Below, in pieces: positions 46,241 through 55,464 of a stretch of DNA of 64,000 nt. The translations under genes and the position numbers were made by a program. The DNA is from JBEEJZ01 sp046046915 (GTDB lineage Bacteria; Pseudomonadota; Gammaproteobacteria; Burkholderiales; Burkholderiaceae_C). The notes beneath the pieces were generated by a model. That model was not told where the DNA came from. It did no database searches and worked only from the letters and a program-made list of their open reading frames with translations. Every line of letters starts with the position of its first letter. Position 1 is the first letter of the stretch. The stretch is taken from positions 42,123-106,122 of the forward strand of contig JBJOIT010000004.1 of NCBI GenBank assembly GCA_046046915.1, in the 5' to 3' direction.

Positions 46241-48148
46241 ATGATTCAAATCACGCTTCCAGATGGCTCTCAAAGAGAATTCGCCTCTCCGGTAACAGTC
46301 GCTGCTGTGGCGGCTTCCATTGGTTCAGGCTTGGCCAAGGCAGCATTGGCAGGCAAGGTTGACGGCAAGATTGTTGACACCAGTTACGCCATCTCTGAAA
46401 GTGCGTCCCTTGCCATCATCACCGCCAAAGACGCAGATGGTCTAGAGCTGATTCGGCACTCCACAGCGCACCTGCTTGCATATGCTGTGAAGGAGTTGTT
46501 TCCTGATGCCCAGGTGACTATCGGGCCTGTGATTGAAAACGGTTTTTATTACGACTTTTCGTACAAGCGTCCGTTCACCCCCGAGGACTTGACCGCGATC
46601 GAAAAACGCATGGCCGATTTGGCCAGCAAAGATGAAGCGGTGGTGCGACGCGTGCTGCCGCGCGATGAGGCGGTAGCCCATTTCAAGGCAATGGGTGAGA
46701 ACTACAAGGCTGAGCTCATTGCCAGTATTCCCTCAGATGAAGATGTCAGCTTGTATCGCGAGGGAGCTTTTGAAGATTTGTGTCGAGGCCCCCATGTGCC
46801 CAGTACTGGCAAGCTAAAGCACTTTAAGCTCATGAAGGTGGCAGGTGCATATTGGAGAGGTGACCACCGCAATGAAATGTTGCAACGGATATACGGCACA
46901 GCGTGGGCTAGCAAGGAAGATCTTCAGCAGTATCTGATGATGCTCGAAGAAGCGGAAAAGCGAGATCACCGCAAGCTTGGCCGTGAATTGGATCTGTTTC
47001 ATATCGACGACCATGCGCCCGGATTGGTGTTTTGGCACCCCAAGGGCTGGAGTGTTTGGCAGGGCGTCGAGCAGTACATGCGTCAGGTGTATCGCGACAA
47101 CGGCTACCTTGAAGTCAAAGGACCGCAGATCATCGACAAAACCCTGTGGGAAAAAACGGGGCACTGGGACAAGTATCGGGAGAACATGTTCACTACGGAG
47201 AGTGAGAAGCGAGACTACGCACTCAAGCCGATGAACTGTCCTGGCCACATTCTTATCTTCAAGCAGGGGATCAAGAGTTATCGAGATCTTCCGCTACGTT
47301 ACGGCGAGTTTGGCCAATGCCATCGCAACGAGCCCACCGGAGGGCTGCACGGCATCATGCGTGTTCGGGGTTTTACGCAGGACGACGGTCACATTTTTTG
47401 CACTGAAGATGACATCTTGCCGGAGTGCGTGGCATACACGGCACTGTTGCAAAAGGTGTATGCCGATTTTGGCTTCAAGAACATCATTTATAAGGTTGCG
47501 ACCCGGCCGGCTGCGCGCATCGGTACAGATGAAGTTTGGGACAAGGCAGAGCACGCCTTGATGGAAAGTTTGCGTGCCTCCGGTTGCGAGTTTGAAATTG
47601 CTCCAGGTGACGGTGCCTTTTATGGTCCCAAGATTGAGTACACATTGAAGGATGCGATTGGTCGACAGTGGCAATGTGGCACGATGCAAGTTGACTTTTC
47701 AATGCCCGAGCGACTAGACGCACAGTACGTTGGCGAGGATGGAGCACGACACAGGCCTGTGATGCTGCATCGAGCCATTGTGGGCAGCCTGGAGCGCTTC
47801 ATTGGAATTTTGATAGAGCAACATGCAGGCGCGCTGCCCACTTGGTTGGCGCCAGTGCAAGTCACGGTGCTCAACATCACAGATGCCCAAAGTGAATACT
47901 GTCGCGAAATTGTCAAAACGTTGCGGAATCAAGGGCTTAGAGTAGAACTCGATCTTCGTAACGAGAAAATTACGTATAAAATCCGTGAGCATTCGCTTCA
48001 AAAACCGCCTTACATCCTTGTCGTAGGGGATAAGGAAAAAGAAAATGGAGCGGTTGCTGTACGTGCTCGGGGTAACAAAGATCTGGGTGTGATGTCCATC
48101 AGCGACTTTTTGAATGTCGTTCAGTCAGACATCAGCCAAAAAACCTGA
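46241..48148 (+). CDS. thrS: Threonyl-tRNA synthetase
   Basis: Class II synthetase that charges tRNA-Thr. The 635 residues show an N-terminal TGS domain ([19 protein letters not shown]), an editing domain with [34 protein letters not shown] (in part: [24 protein letters not shown]), then class II motifs: [10 protein letters not shown] (Zn-binding Cys), [28 protein letters not shown] segment, and the C-terminal anticodon domain. ATG at 46241 matches the family; a TTG three codons upstream is not needed. It heads thrS-infC-rpmI-rplT. Confidence 0.97.
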   Translation: MIQITLPDGSQREFASPVTVAAVAASIGSGLAKAALAGKVDGKIVDTSYAISESASLAIITAKDADGLELIRHSTAHLLAYAVKELFPDAQVTIGPVIENGFYYDFSYKRPFTPEDLTAIEKRMADLASKDEAVVRRVLPRDEAVAHFKAMGENYKAELIASIPSDEDVSLYREGAFEDLCRGPHVPSTGKLKHFKLMKVAGAYWRGDHRNEMLQRIYGTAWASKEDLQQYLMMLEEAEKRDHRKLGRELDLFHIDDHAPGLVFWHPKGWSVWQGVEQYMRQVYRDNGYLEVKGPQIIDKTLWEKTGHWDKYRENMFTTESEKRDYALKPMNCPGHILIFKQGIKSYRDLPLRYGEFGQCHRNEPTGGLHGIMRVRGFTQDDGHIFCTEDDILPECVAYTALLQKVYADFGFKNIIYKVATRPAARIGTDEVWDKAEHALMESLRASGCEFEIAPGDGAFYGPKIEYTLKDAIGRQWQCGTMQVDFSMPERLDAQYVGEDGARHRPVMLHRAIVGSLERFIGILIEQHAGALPTWLAPVQVTVLNITDAQSEYCREIVKTLRNQGLRVELDLRNEKITYKIREHSLQKPPYILVVGDKEKENGAVAVRARGNKDLGVMSISDFLNVVQSDISQKT

Positions 48149-48207
48149 CCGTAGTTATTAATGTTCCTGAGTATGGGGACAAAGAGCGGCTATAGCTTTT
48201 ATAGCAA

Positions 48208-48237
48208 ATGTTGAAGGACCAGAGCCATCGCTACTGA
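48208..48237 (+). other. Possible 9-codon upstream reading frame over the infC start
   Basis: ATG-TTG-AAG... ending at TGA gives MLKDQSHRY in a frame different from infC, spanning the infC ribosome binding site and start. It has no Shine-Dalgarno sequence of its own that I can see. It may be chance. Confidence 0.2.
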
Positions 48238-48817
48238 ATTTCGTGATCGTCGCCAACGTGAAGAGCGCAAACATCGGCTAAACCGTGAAATTATGGCGCC
48301 CGAAGTCAGGTTGTCCGGTGTGGATAACGAGCCTTTGGGGGTTGTGAGTTTGATGGAGGCCCTGCATATGGCGGGTGACCTGGATGTTGACCTCGTTGAG
48401 ATTGCTGCCACGGCTGTTCCTCCTGTCTGTCGCTTGATGGACTATGGAAAATTCAAGTATCAGGAGCAAAAGAAAGCTGCTGAGGCCAAGTCCAAGCAAA
48501 CCGTCATTGAAATCAAAGAGGTCAAGTTTCGACCTGGTACGGATGATGGTGACTACAACATCAAAATGCGCAATATCCGTCGCTTTTTGGCAGATGGTGA
48601 CAAGTGCAAAATCACGTTGCGATTTCGTGGGCGAGAAATCACGCACCAAGAGTTGGGCATGGACTTGCTGAACCGCATCCGCACTGACTTGGCGGACTCA
48701 ATTGTGGTTGAGCAGTTTCCAAAGCTCGAGGGGCGTCAAATGATCATGATGATCGCTCCTGGACGAAAGAAGCCGGGCTCTAAGGCGGCAGATACGGCCG
48801 CGGTCCCTAGCGCTTAA
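48227..48817 (+). CDS. infC: Translation initiation factor IF-3, ATC start codon
   Basis: IF-3 binds the 30S subunit and rejects wrong start codons. The 196 residues begin [31 protein letters not shown], with the N-domain ending at about residue 85, the linker helix rich in Lys/Gln ([18 protein letters not shown]), and the C-domain [29 protein letters not shown]. Conserved sequence continues upstream of the first ATG, and AAGGA sits 10 bases before ATC at 48227. IF-3 genes commonly use such rare starts, letting IF-3 repress its own translation. The ATG at 48293 would delete part of the N-domain. Confidence 0.92.
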   Translation: MATEFRDRRQREERKHRLNREIMAPEVRLSGVDNEPLGVVSLMEALHMAGDLDVDLVEIAATAVPPVCRLMDYGKFKYQEQKKAAEAKSKQTVIEIKEVKFRPGTDDGDYNIKMRNIRRFLADGDKCKITLRFRGREITHQELGMDLLNRIRTDLADSIVVEQFPKLEGRQMIMMIAPGRKKPGSKAADTAAVPSA

Positions 48818-48911
48818 GTGGTTTGTGATGAAAAGATACGCTGCTTAGGCAGCGCAAGAAGTCGGCAGTTTGACCTGCCGCACAAGCAGCCTCCCAATGC
48901 TGTTTGTTCTG

Positions 48912-48936
48912 CATCGATTTTTATCGATGCAAAAAG
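48912..48936 (+). promoter_or_regulatory. Hairpin in the rpmI-rplT leader
   Basis: Arms GCATCGAT and ATCGATGC around TTTT, then AAAAAG, in the 190-base gap between infC and rpmI. In other bacteria this leader binds ribosomal protein L20 and controls rpmI-rplT. The L20 role here is inferred; only the hairpin is seen. Confidence 0.45.
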
Positions 48937-49007
48937 TGGCTCGGGGCCATCAAGGACAGAAAGGTTTTCTGTACGCCTCACGAGCACAATGTAGAAGGAG
49001 CATTTAC

Positions 49008-49211
49008 ATGCCCAAAATGAAGACCAAGAGCGCAGCAAAGAAGCGCTTTCGTGTTCGTCCAGGTGGGACCGTCAAACGCGGTCAAGCTTTCAAACGTCAC
49101 ATTTTGACCAAGAAGACCACCAAAAATAAACGCCATTTGCGTGGTGCGGTGACGGTGCATGAGACCAATATGGGTCACATGGCACAGATGCTGCCAGGCC
49201 GTGGTATTTAA
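49008..49211 (+). CDS. rpmI: Ribosomal protein bL35
   Basis: 67-residue large-subunit protein beginning [20 protein letters not shown] and ending MLPGRGI, the standard bL35 pattern, highly basic. The ATG at 49008 has AGAAGGAG upstream. A longer reading frame upstream is only the leader region. Confidence 0.97.
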   Translation: MPKMKTKSAAKKRFRVRPGGTVKRGQAFKRHILTKKTTKNKRHLRGAVTVHETNMGHMAQMLPGRGI

Positions 49212-49236
49212 TTAACGACGAACAAGGAGTACTCAC

Positions 49237-49596
49237 ATGCCTCGCGTCAAACGTGGTGTAACGGCTCGCGCCCGCCATAAAAAAGTTCTTGCCCTTGCCA
49301 AGGGTTTCCGTGGTCGCCGCGGTAATGTTTTCCGCATCGCCAAAGAAGCGGTGATGAAGGCTGGGCAATACGCCTACCGTGATCGCCGTACGAAAAAGCG
49401 TGTCTTCCGTCAGTTGTGGATTGCACGTATCAACGCCGCAGCCCGTCAATGCGGTCTGACTTACAGCCAATTCGCTAACGGTCTGAAAAAGGCTGGTATC
49501 GAGATCGACCGCAAGGTTTTGTCTGATATCGCGATCCATGACATGCCAGCTTTTGCCGGTATCGTGGAACAAGTGAAGGCCAAGCTGGCTGCCTGA
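49237..49596 (+). CDS. rplT: Ribosomal protein bL20
   Basis: 119-residue large-subunit protein, [24 protein letters not shown] at the start (in part) and the basic helical middle ([19 protein letters not shown]). It binds 23S rRNA early in assembly and, in many bacteria, represses the rpmI-rplT message. It follows rpmI after 25 bases with AAGGAG before the ATG. Confidence 0.97.
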   Translation: MPRVKRGVTARARHKKVLALAKGFRGRRGNVFRIAKEAVMKAGQYAYRDRRTKKRVFRQLWIARINAAARQCGLTYSQFANGLKKAGIEIDRKVLSDIAIHDMPAFAGIVEQVKAKLAA

Positions 49597-49645
49597 TGTC
49601 ACATGGGATAGCTGCCAACCGACAGCGTTCCATGAAATCAAAAGA

Positions 49646-49680
49646 GGGCTGGAGCTTGGAAAAGCTCTGGCCCTTTCTAA
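49646..49680 (+). terminator. Hairpin terminator between rplT and pheS
   Basis: A 12-pair stem (GGGCTGGAGCTT with AAGCTCTGGCCC, two G-T pairs) around GGAA, followed by TTTCT. It could end the ribosomal operon or attenuate pheST; I see no Phe-rich leader peptide before it. Confidence 0.75.
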
Positions 49681-49695
49681 TTCCAAGAAGACTTT

Positions 49696-50766
49696 ATGAA
49701 CGAGTTGGATGCCATCGTCAGCCAAGCGCGAGCTGATTTCAAAAGCGCCTCGGCACCTGCCGATCTGGAAAACGCTAAATCGACTTACTTGGGTAAATCA
49801 GGCCGCATCACTGAGCTGATGAAAGGCATGTCTTCTCTTTCAGTGGAAGAAAAGAAAACCCGAGGGGCCGCTATCAATGTGGCCAAGCAGGCAGTCGAGG
49901 CAGCGCTGAACCAAAGGCGCCAGGAATTGGCCGATGCAGAGCTCCAGGCTCAATTGCATGCTGAGGCTCTCGACGTCACATTGCCAGGCCGTAAAAGAGG
50001 TGTTGGTGGCCTTCATCCTGTTTCCCTTACCTTGGAGCGCATCGAGTCAATCTTTGGCTCTATGGGCTTTGACGTCGCTGAAGGCCCAGAAATTGAGACT
50101 GATTGGTTTAATTTCACAGCGCTCAATACGCCAGAAGATCATCCTGCGCGTTCAATGCATGACACTTTTTACGTTGAGGGCGGCACCGAGGGCGAGCCCA
50201 ACTTGCTCCGAACCCACACCAGCCCGATGCAAATTCGTCATGCCGTCAAGCATGTCAAGAAGTACCGGTCGGCTGCGGGTATGTCAGCTGAAGGACTTTA
50301 TTCAGGAGCGATGCCCGAAATTCGTGTCATAGCCCCAGGAAGAACCTATCGTGTTGACAGCGATGCCACGCACTCGCCCATGTTTCACCAATGCGAAGGT
50401 CTGTGGGTAGGCGAAAACGTCAGCTTCAAGGACTTAAAGTTTGTTCTGACAGATTTTTGCCGCTCCCTGTTCGAGTTTGATGATCTGGCGCTTCGGTTCA
50501 GGCCTAGCTTCTTCCCGTTCACGGAACCCAGTGCCGAAATCGATATCCAATTCCAGACTGGCGCGTTGGCCGGACGTTGGCTTGAAGTCGGTGGTTCAGG
50601 TCAGGTCCATCCTGCCGTCATACGCAACATGGGCTTGGATCCCGAGCGTTACATAGGCTTTGCGTTTGGCATGGGCATAGACCGATTCACCATGCTCCGC
50701 TATGGCGTTAATGATTTGCGGCTGTTCTTCGAGGGTGACATCCGCTTCCTGGCGCAATTTCAATAA
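49696..50766 (+). CDS. pheS: Phenylalanyl-tRNA synthetase alpha subunit
   Basis: 356-residue catalytic subunit of the (alpha-beta)2 enzyme. N-terminal coiled-coil (residues 1-85), then class II motifs, with motif 2 [11 protein letters not shown], the phenylalanine-binding region [18 protein letters not shown] [19 protein letters not shown], and [31 protein letters not shown] at motif 3. It is followed 9 bases later by pheT, so pheST is an operon. Confidence 0.97.
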   Translation: MNELDAIVSQARADFKSASAPADLENAKSTYLGKSGRITELMKGMSSLSVEEKKTRGAAINVAKQAVEAALNQRRQELADAELQAQLHAEALDVTLPGRKRGVGGLHPVSLTLERIESIFGSMGFDVAEGPEIETDWFNFTALNTPEDHPARSMHDTFYVEGGTEGEPNLLRTHTSPMQIRHAVKHVKKYRSAAGMSAEGLYSGAMPEIRVIAPGRTYRVDSDATHSPMFHQCEGLWVGENVSFKDLKFVLTDFCRSLFEFDDLALRFRPSFFPFTEPSAEIDIQFQTGALAGRWLEVGGSGQVHPAVIRNMGLDPERYIGFAFGMGIDRFTMLRYGVNDLRLFFEGDIRFLAQFQ

Positions 50767-50775
50767 GAAACTGAC

Positions 50776-53202
50776 ATGCAATTTTCAGAATCCTGGTTGC
50801 GCACCTTTTGTGACCCAGCCATTTCCACCGAACAGCTTGCCGAGACTCTGACCATGGCCGGGCTTGAGGTTGAAGAGCTCAAACCTGTCGCACCTCCATT
50901 TAGCAAAATAGTTATCGGTGAAATCAAAGAGGCATCACAGCACCCGAATGCCGATCGTTTGCGTGTGTGCAAGGTCGATGTGGGCCAAGCAGAGCTTTTG
51001 GAAATTGTCTGCGGCGCCCCGAACGCACGCGTTGGCATACGTGTGCCTTGCGCTTTGGTCGGCGCCGAACTGCCTCCCGGTGATGACGGCAAACCGTTTG
51101 TGATCAAGGTTGGCAAATTGCGCGGCGTCGAGAGCCAGGGCATGCTCTGCTCTTCACGCGAATTGAAGTTGTCGGACGAGAATGCCGGGTTGTTGGAGCT
51201 TCCACTCGACGCGCCCATCGGTACCGATATTCGCGCCTACCTCGATCTCGATGACACCCTATTCACCCTCAAGCTCACGCCTAACCTTGCGCATTGCCTG
51301 AGCGTTTTTGGCGTTGCTCGTGAGGTCGCGGCTCTGACCGGGGCCCCTTTGCAGCAAGTTGTGCAAACGTCCGTTGCCGCTAGCAGTCAAGAAATACTTC
51401 CGGTCAAGATCAGCGCCCCAGATCTGTGTGGGCGTTTTTCGGGCCGTATTGTGCGTAATGTCAATCCACGAGCCAAAACGCCGCAATGGATGGTCGATCG
51501 GCTGGCCCGGTCCGGTCAGCGCAGTGTCACCGCTCTGGTAGATATCTCCAACTATGTGATGTTTGAGTTAGGACGGCCATCCCACATCTTTGATTTAGAC
51601 AAGATCAAAGGCGGGCTGGACGTGCGTTGGGGACGACCTGCAGAGCAAATTAAATTACTCAACGGGACCACCATTACCGTCGACGAGAGAGTTGGGGTTA
51701 TTGCGGACGAGCTGCAGCTTGAGTCCTTGGCCGGCATCATGGGTGGCGATGCAACAGCTGTTTCTGACGACACGCTGAACATTTATGTGGAAGCTGCGTT
51801 TTGGTGGCCCAAGGCGATTGCCGGGCGGTCCCGCCGCTTCAATTTTTCCACTGACGCGGGTCATCGTTTTGAGCGTGGTGTAGATCCTCAAAACACGGTC
51901 GAGCACATCGAACGCATCACCCAACTTATCCTGCAGATTTGCGGTACGGAAAGCACTGTTTGTGGTCCTGTGGACGATGTGCGAGCCAACTTACCGCAGT
52001 CCACAACGGTAAGCCTTCGGGTGGAACGTGCGACAAAGATCATCGGAATGCCGCTGTCCGAATCCCAATGCGTCGATGCTCTTCAACGACTTGGGCTACC
52101 TGTTACCGCTGACGGCGGAAAACTGATAGTCACCCCGCCAAGCTATCGTTTTGATCTTCAGATTGAAGAAGATTTGATAGAGGAAGTTGCTCGCTTGATC
52201 GGCTATGACAAGCTCCCGCATACACCACCGCAGGCGCCGATCACAGCCAAATCACGACCTGAGTCTCTGCGTGGTTCGTTTGCCTTACGCCGGTCGCTGG
52301 CGGCATTGGGTTACTTCGAAACCATCAACTACAGTTTTGTAGATGAGCGCTGGGAACATCAGCTAGCTGGCAATCCAGACCCTATCCGCTTGGTCAACCC
52401 GATTGCCAGCCAGATGAGTGTCATGCGTTCCACATTGCTGGGGTCCTTGGTACAGGTCCTCAAGTTCAATTTGGATCGAAAGTGTCCACGCGTCCGCATT
52501 TTCGAGTGCGGCCGAGTTTTTCTTCGCGATCCGTCAGTTCAAAATTCAGACAGCACTGTGAAGGGATTTGAACAACCCATGCGCGTTGCGGGCCTTGTCG
52601 CAGGTCCACTCCATGAGATGCATTGGGGTGACAAGGATCGAAGCGTCGATTTCTATGATGTCAAAGGTGACATCGAGTCAATGTTGGCCCCCGCGATAGC
52701 TTCATTCGAGCCTGCAGAACATTCGGCTATGCATCCTGGCCGTTGTGCGCGTGTCCTGTTGGACGGCCGAGCGGTTGGATTTGTGGGAGAGTTGCATCCT
52801 AAGTGGCGCCAGGTATACGACCTCGGCGTTACACCCGTGGTGTTTGAACTTCAGCTTGATGACGTATTGGCCCGTAAGGTGCCTTCGCACAAGACGGTTT
52901 CTAAACATCAATCAGTGGAGCGCGACATCGCCGTTTGGGTGGATGAGAAGGTGAGCCATGACGCTTTGATCCAAACTATCTGGGCGGCACCCACGGAGGG
53001 CTTGTTGAAAGCGGCAACACTGTTCGATGTCTATCGATCCAAGCCTGCTGTTGCCACGGTTGCTGTATCTGAAAAGAGTCTGGCGGTGCGTTTGACCCTC
53101 AACGATGACAATGGCACTCTGGCCGAAGTTCAAATTGAAAACGCAGTCAGCGCCGTGCTGGATCAGCTTCGTCTGAAGCTCGGTGCTCGCCAGCGAGTTT
53201 GA
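50776..53202 (+). CDS. pheT: Phenylalanyl-tRNA synthetase beta subunit
   Basis: 808-residue subunit for tRNA binding and editing. MQFSESWLRTFCDP starts it; the tRNA-binding OB fold (IVIGEIKEASQHPNADRLRVCKVD), the B3/B4 editing domain, the B5 region (DLIEEVARLIGYDKLP) and the C-terminal ferredoxin-like anticodon domain (RDIAVWVDEKV, LTLNDDNGTLAEVQI) are present. It lies between pheS and ihfA as in E. coli. Confidence 0.97.
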   Translation: MQFSESWLRTFCDPAISTEQLAETLTMAGLEVEELKPVAPPFSKIVIGEIKEASQHPNADRLRVCKVDVGQAELLEIVCGAPNARVGIRVPCALVGAELPPGDDGKPFVIKVGKLRGVESQGMLCSSRELKLSDENAGLLELPLDAPIGTDIRAYLDLDDTLFTLKLTPNLAHCLSVFGVAREVAALTGAPLQQVVQTSVAASSQEILPVKISAPDLCGRFSGRIVRNVNPRAKTPQWMVDRLARSGQRSVTALVDISNYVMFELGRPSHIFDLDKIKGGLDVRWGRPAEQIKLLNGTTITVDERVGVIADELQLESLAGIMGGDATAVSDDTLNIYVEAAFWWPKAIAGRSRRFNFSTDAGHRFERGVDPQNTVEHIERITQLILQICGTESTVCGPVDDVRANLPQSTTVSLRVERATKIIGMPLSESQCVDALQRLGLPVTADGGKLIVTPPSYRFDLQIEEDLIEEVARLIGYDKLPHTPPQAPITAKSRPESLRGSFALRRSLAALGYFETINYSFVDERWEHQLAGNPDPIRLVNPIASQMSVMRSTLLGSLVQVLKFNLDRKCPRVRIFECGRVFLRDPSVQNSDSTVKGFEQPMRVAGLVAGPLHEMHWGDKDRSVDFYDVKGDIESMLAPAIASFEPAEHSAMHPGRCARVLLDGRAVGFVGELHPKWRQVYDLGVTPVVFELQLDDVLARKVPSHKTVSKHQSVERDIAVWVDEKVSHDALIQTIWAAPTEGLLKAATLFDVYRSKPAVATVAVSEKSLAVRLTLNDDNGTLAEVQIENAVSAVLDQLRLKLGARQRV

Positions 53203-53235
53203 TATGAATTCTTGCGAACCAATGGGTGTGTCACC

Positions 53236-53556
53236 ATGGAACTAGTGATTGAGAGCCTTGAAACACCAGCCCTGACCAAGGCGCACCTGTCCGACCTCCT
53301 GTTCGACCAGATTGGCCTGAACAAGCGGGAGTCTAAGGACATGGTAGACGCCTTTTTTGAGCTAATTTCAGGGTCTCTTGTGGATGGAGCAGATGTCAAA
53401 ATTACAGGCTTTGGCAATTTTCACATCAGAACCAAGGCTCCGCGTCCAGGAAGAAATCCTCGTACTGGCGAAGATGTTCCAATCGATGCGCGTCGAGTCG
53501 TCACATTTCATGCCAGCCATAAGTTGAAAGAGCAGATTCAGGACGACCTCATTTAA
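53236..53556 (+). CDS. ihfA: Integration host factor alpha subunit
   Basis: 106-residue DNA-bending protein. TKAHLSDLLFDQIGLNKRESKDMVDAFFELI (in part: DLLFDQIGLNKRE) and the DNA-binding arm GFGNFHIRTKAPRPGRNPRTGE are diagnostic, with the intercalating Pro in RPGRNP. IHF often aids sigma-54 promoters by bending the DNA between activator and polymerase, relevant to the quinoprotein promoters in this window. ATG at 53236 is chosen from the family length; it lies 33 bases after pheT. Confidence 0.95.
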   Translation: MELVIESLETPALTKAHLSDLLFDQIGLNKRESKDMVDAFFELISGSLVDGADVKITGFGNFHIRTKAPRPGRNPRTGEDVPIDARRVVTFHASHKLKEQIQDDLI

Positions 53557-53648
53557 TTTTCTGAATTCAAGTTCCCGGCTACTTCTCTGTCAGTCAGTAT
53601 TTGCGGGTGACCGTGGCCCGGCTACCCCACGGCTTAAGGTCTTCAACC

Positions 53649-54143
53649 ATGTCGTCCCAGGAAGCTCTCCCTCCAATTCCTGCTAAACGCTACTTCACCA
53701 TCGGGGAGGTGGCGCAGTTGTGTGGCGTCAAGCCCCACGTCCTTCGGTATTGGGAGCAGGAATTTTCACAGCTTCGACCGATGAAGAGGCGAGGCAATCG
53801 GCGGTATTACCAGCACCATGAAGTGCTGATGATCCGTCGGATTAGAGAGCTGCTCTACGATCAGGGCTTTACCATCAGTGGTGCCAGAAACAAAATGCTG
53901 GACAGCCCAGAACCAGAAGTCGGAGAGAAGTCCCTAAGTGGATTCGATGCGGCTTTGGCGGCTACTCCACTGAACACTGACTCTGGTTATTCAAACTCGG
54001 GCTTGTCTTTGGATCCTCAGCCGAGCGAAATAGCACCTAAATTGATCCGATACGCCAGTCCGGCGGCTAATGCTCAAGATGTCGTTTTCGAGCTGAAGGA
54101 GCTTCTGAAGCTGCTTAGCTTGGATGAAAAAAAGCCGGATTAG
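53649..54143 (+). CDS. MerR family transcriptional regulator
   Basis: 164-residue regulator with an N-terminal MerR helix-turn-helix (YFTIGEVAQLCGVKPHVLRYWEQEF, shown: TIGEVAQLCGVKPHVLRY) and FSQLRPMKRRGNRRYY, then a wing and an acidic, low-complexity C-terminal half (residues ~85-150). It lacks a metal-binding Cys triad, and its position next to ihfA is conserved in beta- and gammaproteobacteria. Its target is unknown. ATG at 53649 is chosen because earlier codons do not match the family. Confidence 0.9.
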   Translation: MSSQEALPPIPAKRYFTIGEVAQLCGVKPHVLRYWEQEFSQLRPMKRRGNRRYYQHHEVLMIRRIRELLYDQGFTISGARNKMLDSPEPEVGEKSLSGFDAALAATPLNTDSGYSNSGLSLDPQPSEIAPKLIRYASPAANAQDVVFELKELLKLLSLDEKKPD

Positions 54144-54166
54144 TGGGTTACAATACAAGGCTAGAT

Positions 54167-54243
54167 CGGTGTGTGGCGCAGCCTGGTAGCGCACTTGCAT
54201 GGGGTGCAAGGGGTCGAAGGTTCGAATCCTTTCACACCGACCA
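54167..54243 (+). tRNA. tRNA-Pro (anticodon GGG)
   Basis: 77 bases including encoded CCA. Acceptor arms CGGTGTG and CACACCG pair fully; the anticodon arm CTTGC-ATGGGGT-GCAAG shows anticodon GGG; the T arm contains GGTTCGAATCC. Followed by a terminator. Confidence 0.97.
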
Positions 54244-54253
54244 AAATACAAAT

Positions 54254-54290
54254 AAAGACCAATAGCTTGTTGAAGTTGTTGGTCTTTTTT
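54254..54290 (+). terminator. Terminator after tRNA-Pro(GGG)
   Basis: Arms AAAGACCAA (54254-54262) and TTGGTCTTT (54279-54287) around 16 bases, then T run. No gene is seen in the remaining 131 bases before pssA. Confidence 0.85.
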
Positions 54291-54421
54291 ATTTGTTGTG
54301 CCACCTTGAAAAAGGAGATGGTCAGCAACCATCGACCGATGGCAGAATTGTTCGCTCATAAAGGTTTGCCGGAGCAAACTTCGGCTGGCGTGAACGCCAC
54401 CTACAACCCTAGCTTCAGATC

Positions 54422-55255
54422 ATGAACAAAAATCGTAATTCAGTTGCACCTCTCGTGAATGAGATCGGTGACGTTGATGGCTCTCTCGTCGCGAGGCGCC
54501 GCAAGGGTATTTACGTGTTGCCTAATCTGTTCACGCTCGCCGCACTGTTTGGTGGTTTTTACGCGATCGTGATGGCTATGAACGGACGGTTCGATTTGGC
54601 GGCGGTAGGAATTTTTTGCGCCATGGTCCTGGACAGTCTAGACGGACGCGTTGCCAGAATGACCAACACCCAGAGTGCATTTGGCGAACAGATGGACTCC
54701 CTTGCCGACATGGTTTCATTTGGTGCTGCTCCTGCCTTGATCTCCTATATTTGGGCACTCAAGGATATCGGCCGATGGGGTTGGATCGCTGCGTTTGTGT
54801 ACTGCGCATGTGCGGCGTTAAGGTTGGCTCGCTTCAACGTCAATACAGCCGTGGTTGATAAGCGTTACTTCCAGGGTTTACCTTCGCCAGCAGCAGCTGC
54901 TTTGATTGCTGGGTTCATAGGTGTCATGAACGATTTCGGAGTCAAAGGCAGCGACGTTAGCTGGCCTATGTTTGCAATCGCCTTGTACGCCGGACTCACC
55001 ATGGTGACAAATGTTCCTTTTTATAGCTTCAAAGACATCAGCATGAAGCGCAGCGTGCCGTTTATCGTTATCGTACTGATTGCTTTAGGCATCGCAATCA
55101 TCAATATCGATCCGCCCACAGTCATGTTTGCTTTGTTTGTCGCGTACGGTGTCAGCGGCTACGTGATCTACCTTTGGCGAAAATTCAAGGGGCAACCCAC
55201 AAGCGTCATCAGCATTTCCACCGAGGAACCTGACGAGCGCGGCCTGCACGACTGA
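54422..55255 (+). CDS. pssA: CDP-diacylglycerol-serine O-phosphatidyltransferase
   Basis: 277-residue inner-membrane enzyme that makes phosphatidylserine, the precursor of phosphatidylethanolamine. The CDP-alcohol phosphotransferase motif DG-x2-AR-x8-G-x3-D-x3-D reads DSLDGRVARMTNTQSAFGEQ then MDSLADMVSFG with all four Asp. About six to eight membrane spans follow. The next gene, leuA, is separated by a 209-base leader. Confidence 0.95.
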   Translation: MNKNRNSVAPLVNEIGDVDGSLVARRRKGIYVLPNLFTLAALFGGFYAIVMAMNGRFDLAAVGIFCAMVLDSLDGRVARMTNTQSAFGEQMDSLADMVSFGAAPALISYIWALKDIGRWGWIAAFVYCACAALRLARFNVNTAVVDKRYFQGLPSPAAAALIAGFIGVMNDFGVKGSDVSWPMFAIALYAGLTMVTNVPFYSFKDISMKRSVPFIVIVLIALGIAIINIDPPTVMFALFVAYGVSGYVIYLWRKFKGQPTSVISISTEEPDERGLHD

Positions 55256-55299
55256 CGTTGGTGATGCGAGTTAAATCGCATGTGTGTTACATTGACCGC

Positions 55300-55353
55300 A
55301 TGACGAAAAAATATCTAGCCCTACTAACTCAACTTCCTGGTCGAGTGGGCTGA
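55300..55353 (+). CDS. leuL: leuA leader peptide
   Basis: 17-residue peptide MTKKYLALLTQLPGRVG with four Leu in a short stretch; three are the rare codon CTA and one CTT. It ends 14 bases before a strong terminator hairpin and 112 bases before leuA. This is the layout of transcriptional attenuation by leucyl-tRNA shortage. It is far shorter than usual gene-finder limits. Confidence 0.8.
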   Translation: MTKKYLALLTQLPGRVG

Positions 55354-55367
55354 CCTACGCGTTTTTC

Positions 55368-55412
55368 AAACTAAAACGGCCCGCATGCAACAGCAGCGGG
55401 CCGTTTTAGTTT
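55368..55412 (+). terminator. leuA attenuator terminator
   Basis: A 17-pair stem with AAACTAAAACGGCCCGC (55368-55384) pairing to GCGGGCCGTTTTAGTTT (55396-55412) around 11 bases. It is perfectly complementary. The T run forms part of the stem. Located between the leader peptide and leuA. Confidence 0.85.
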
Positions 55413-55464
55413 GTATCGAGATTTTCCTGTTTCGTTAACATCTTGCCTTCATATGGAGAGTTAA

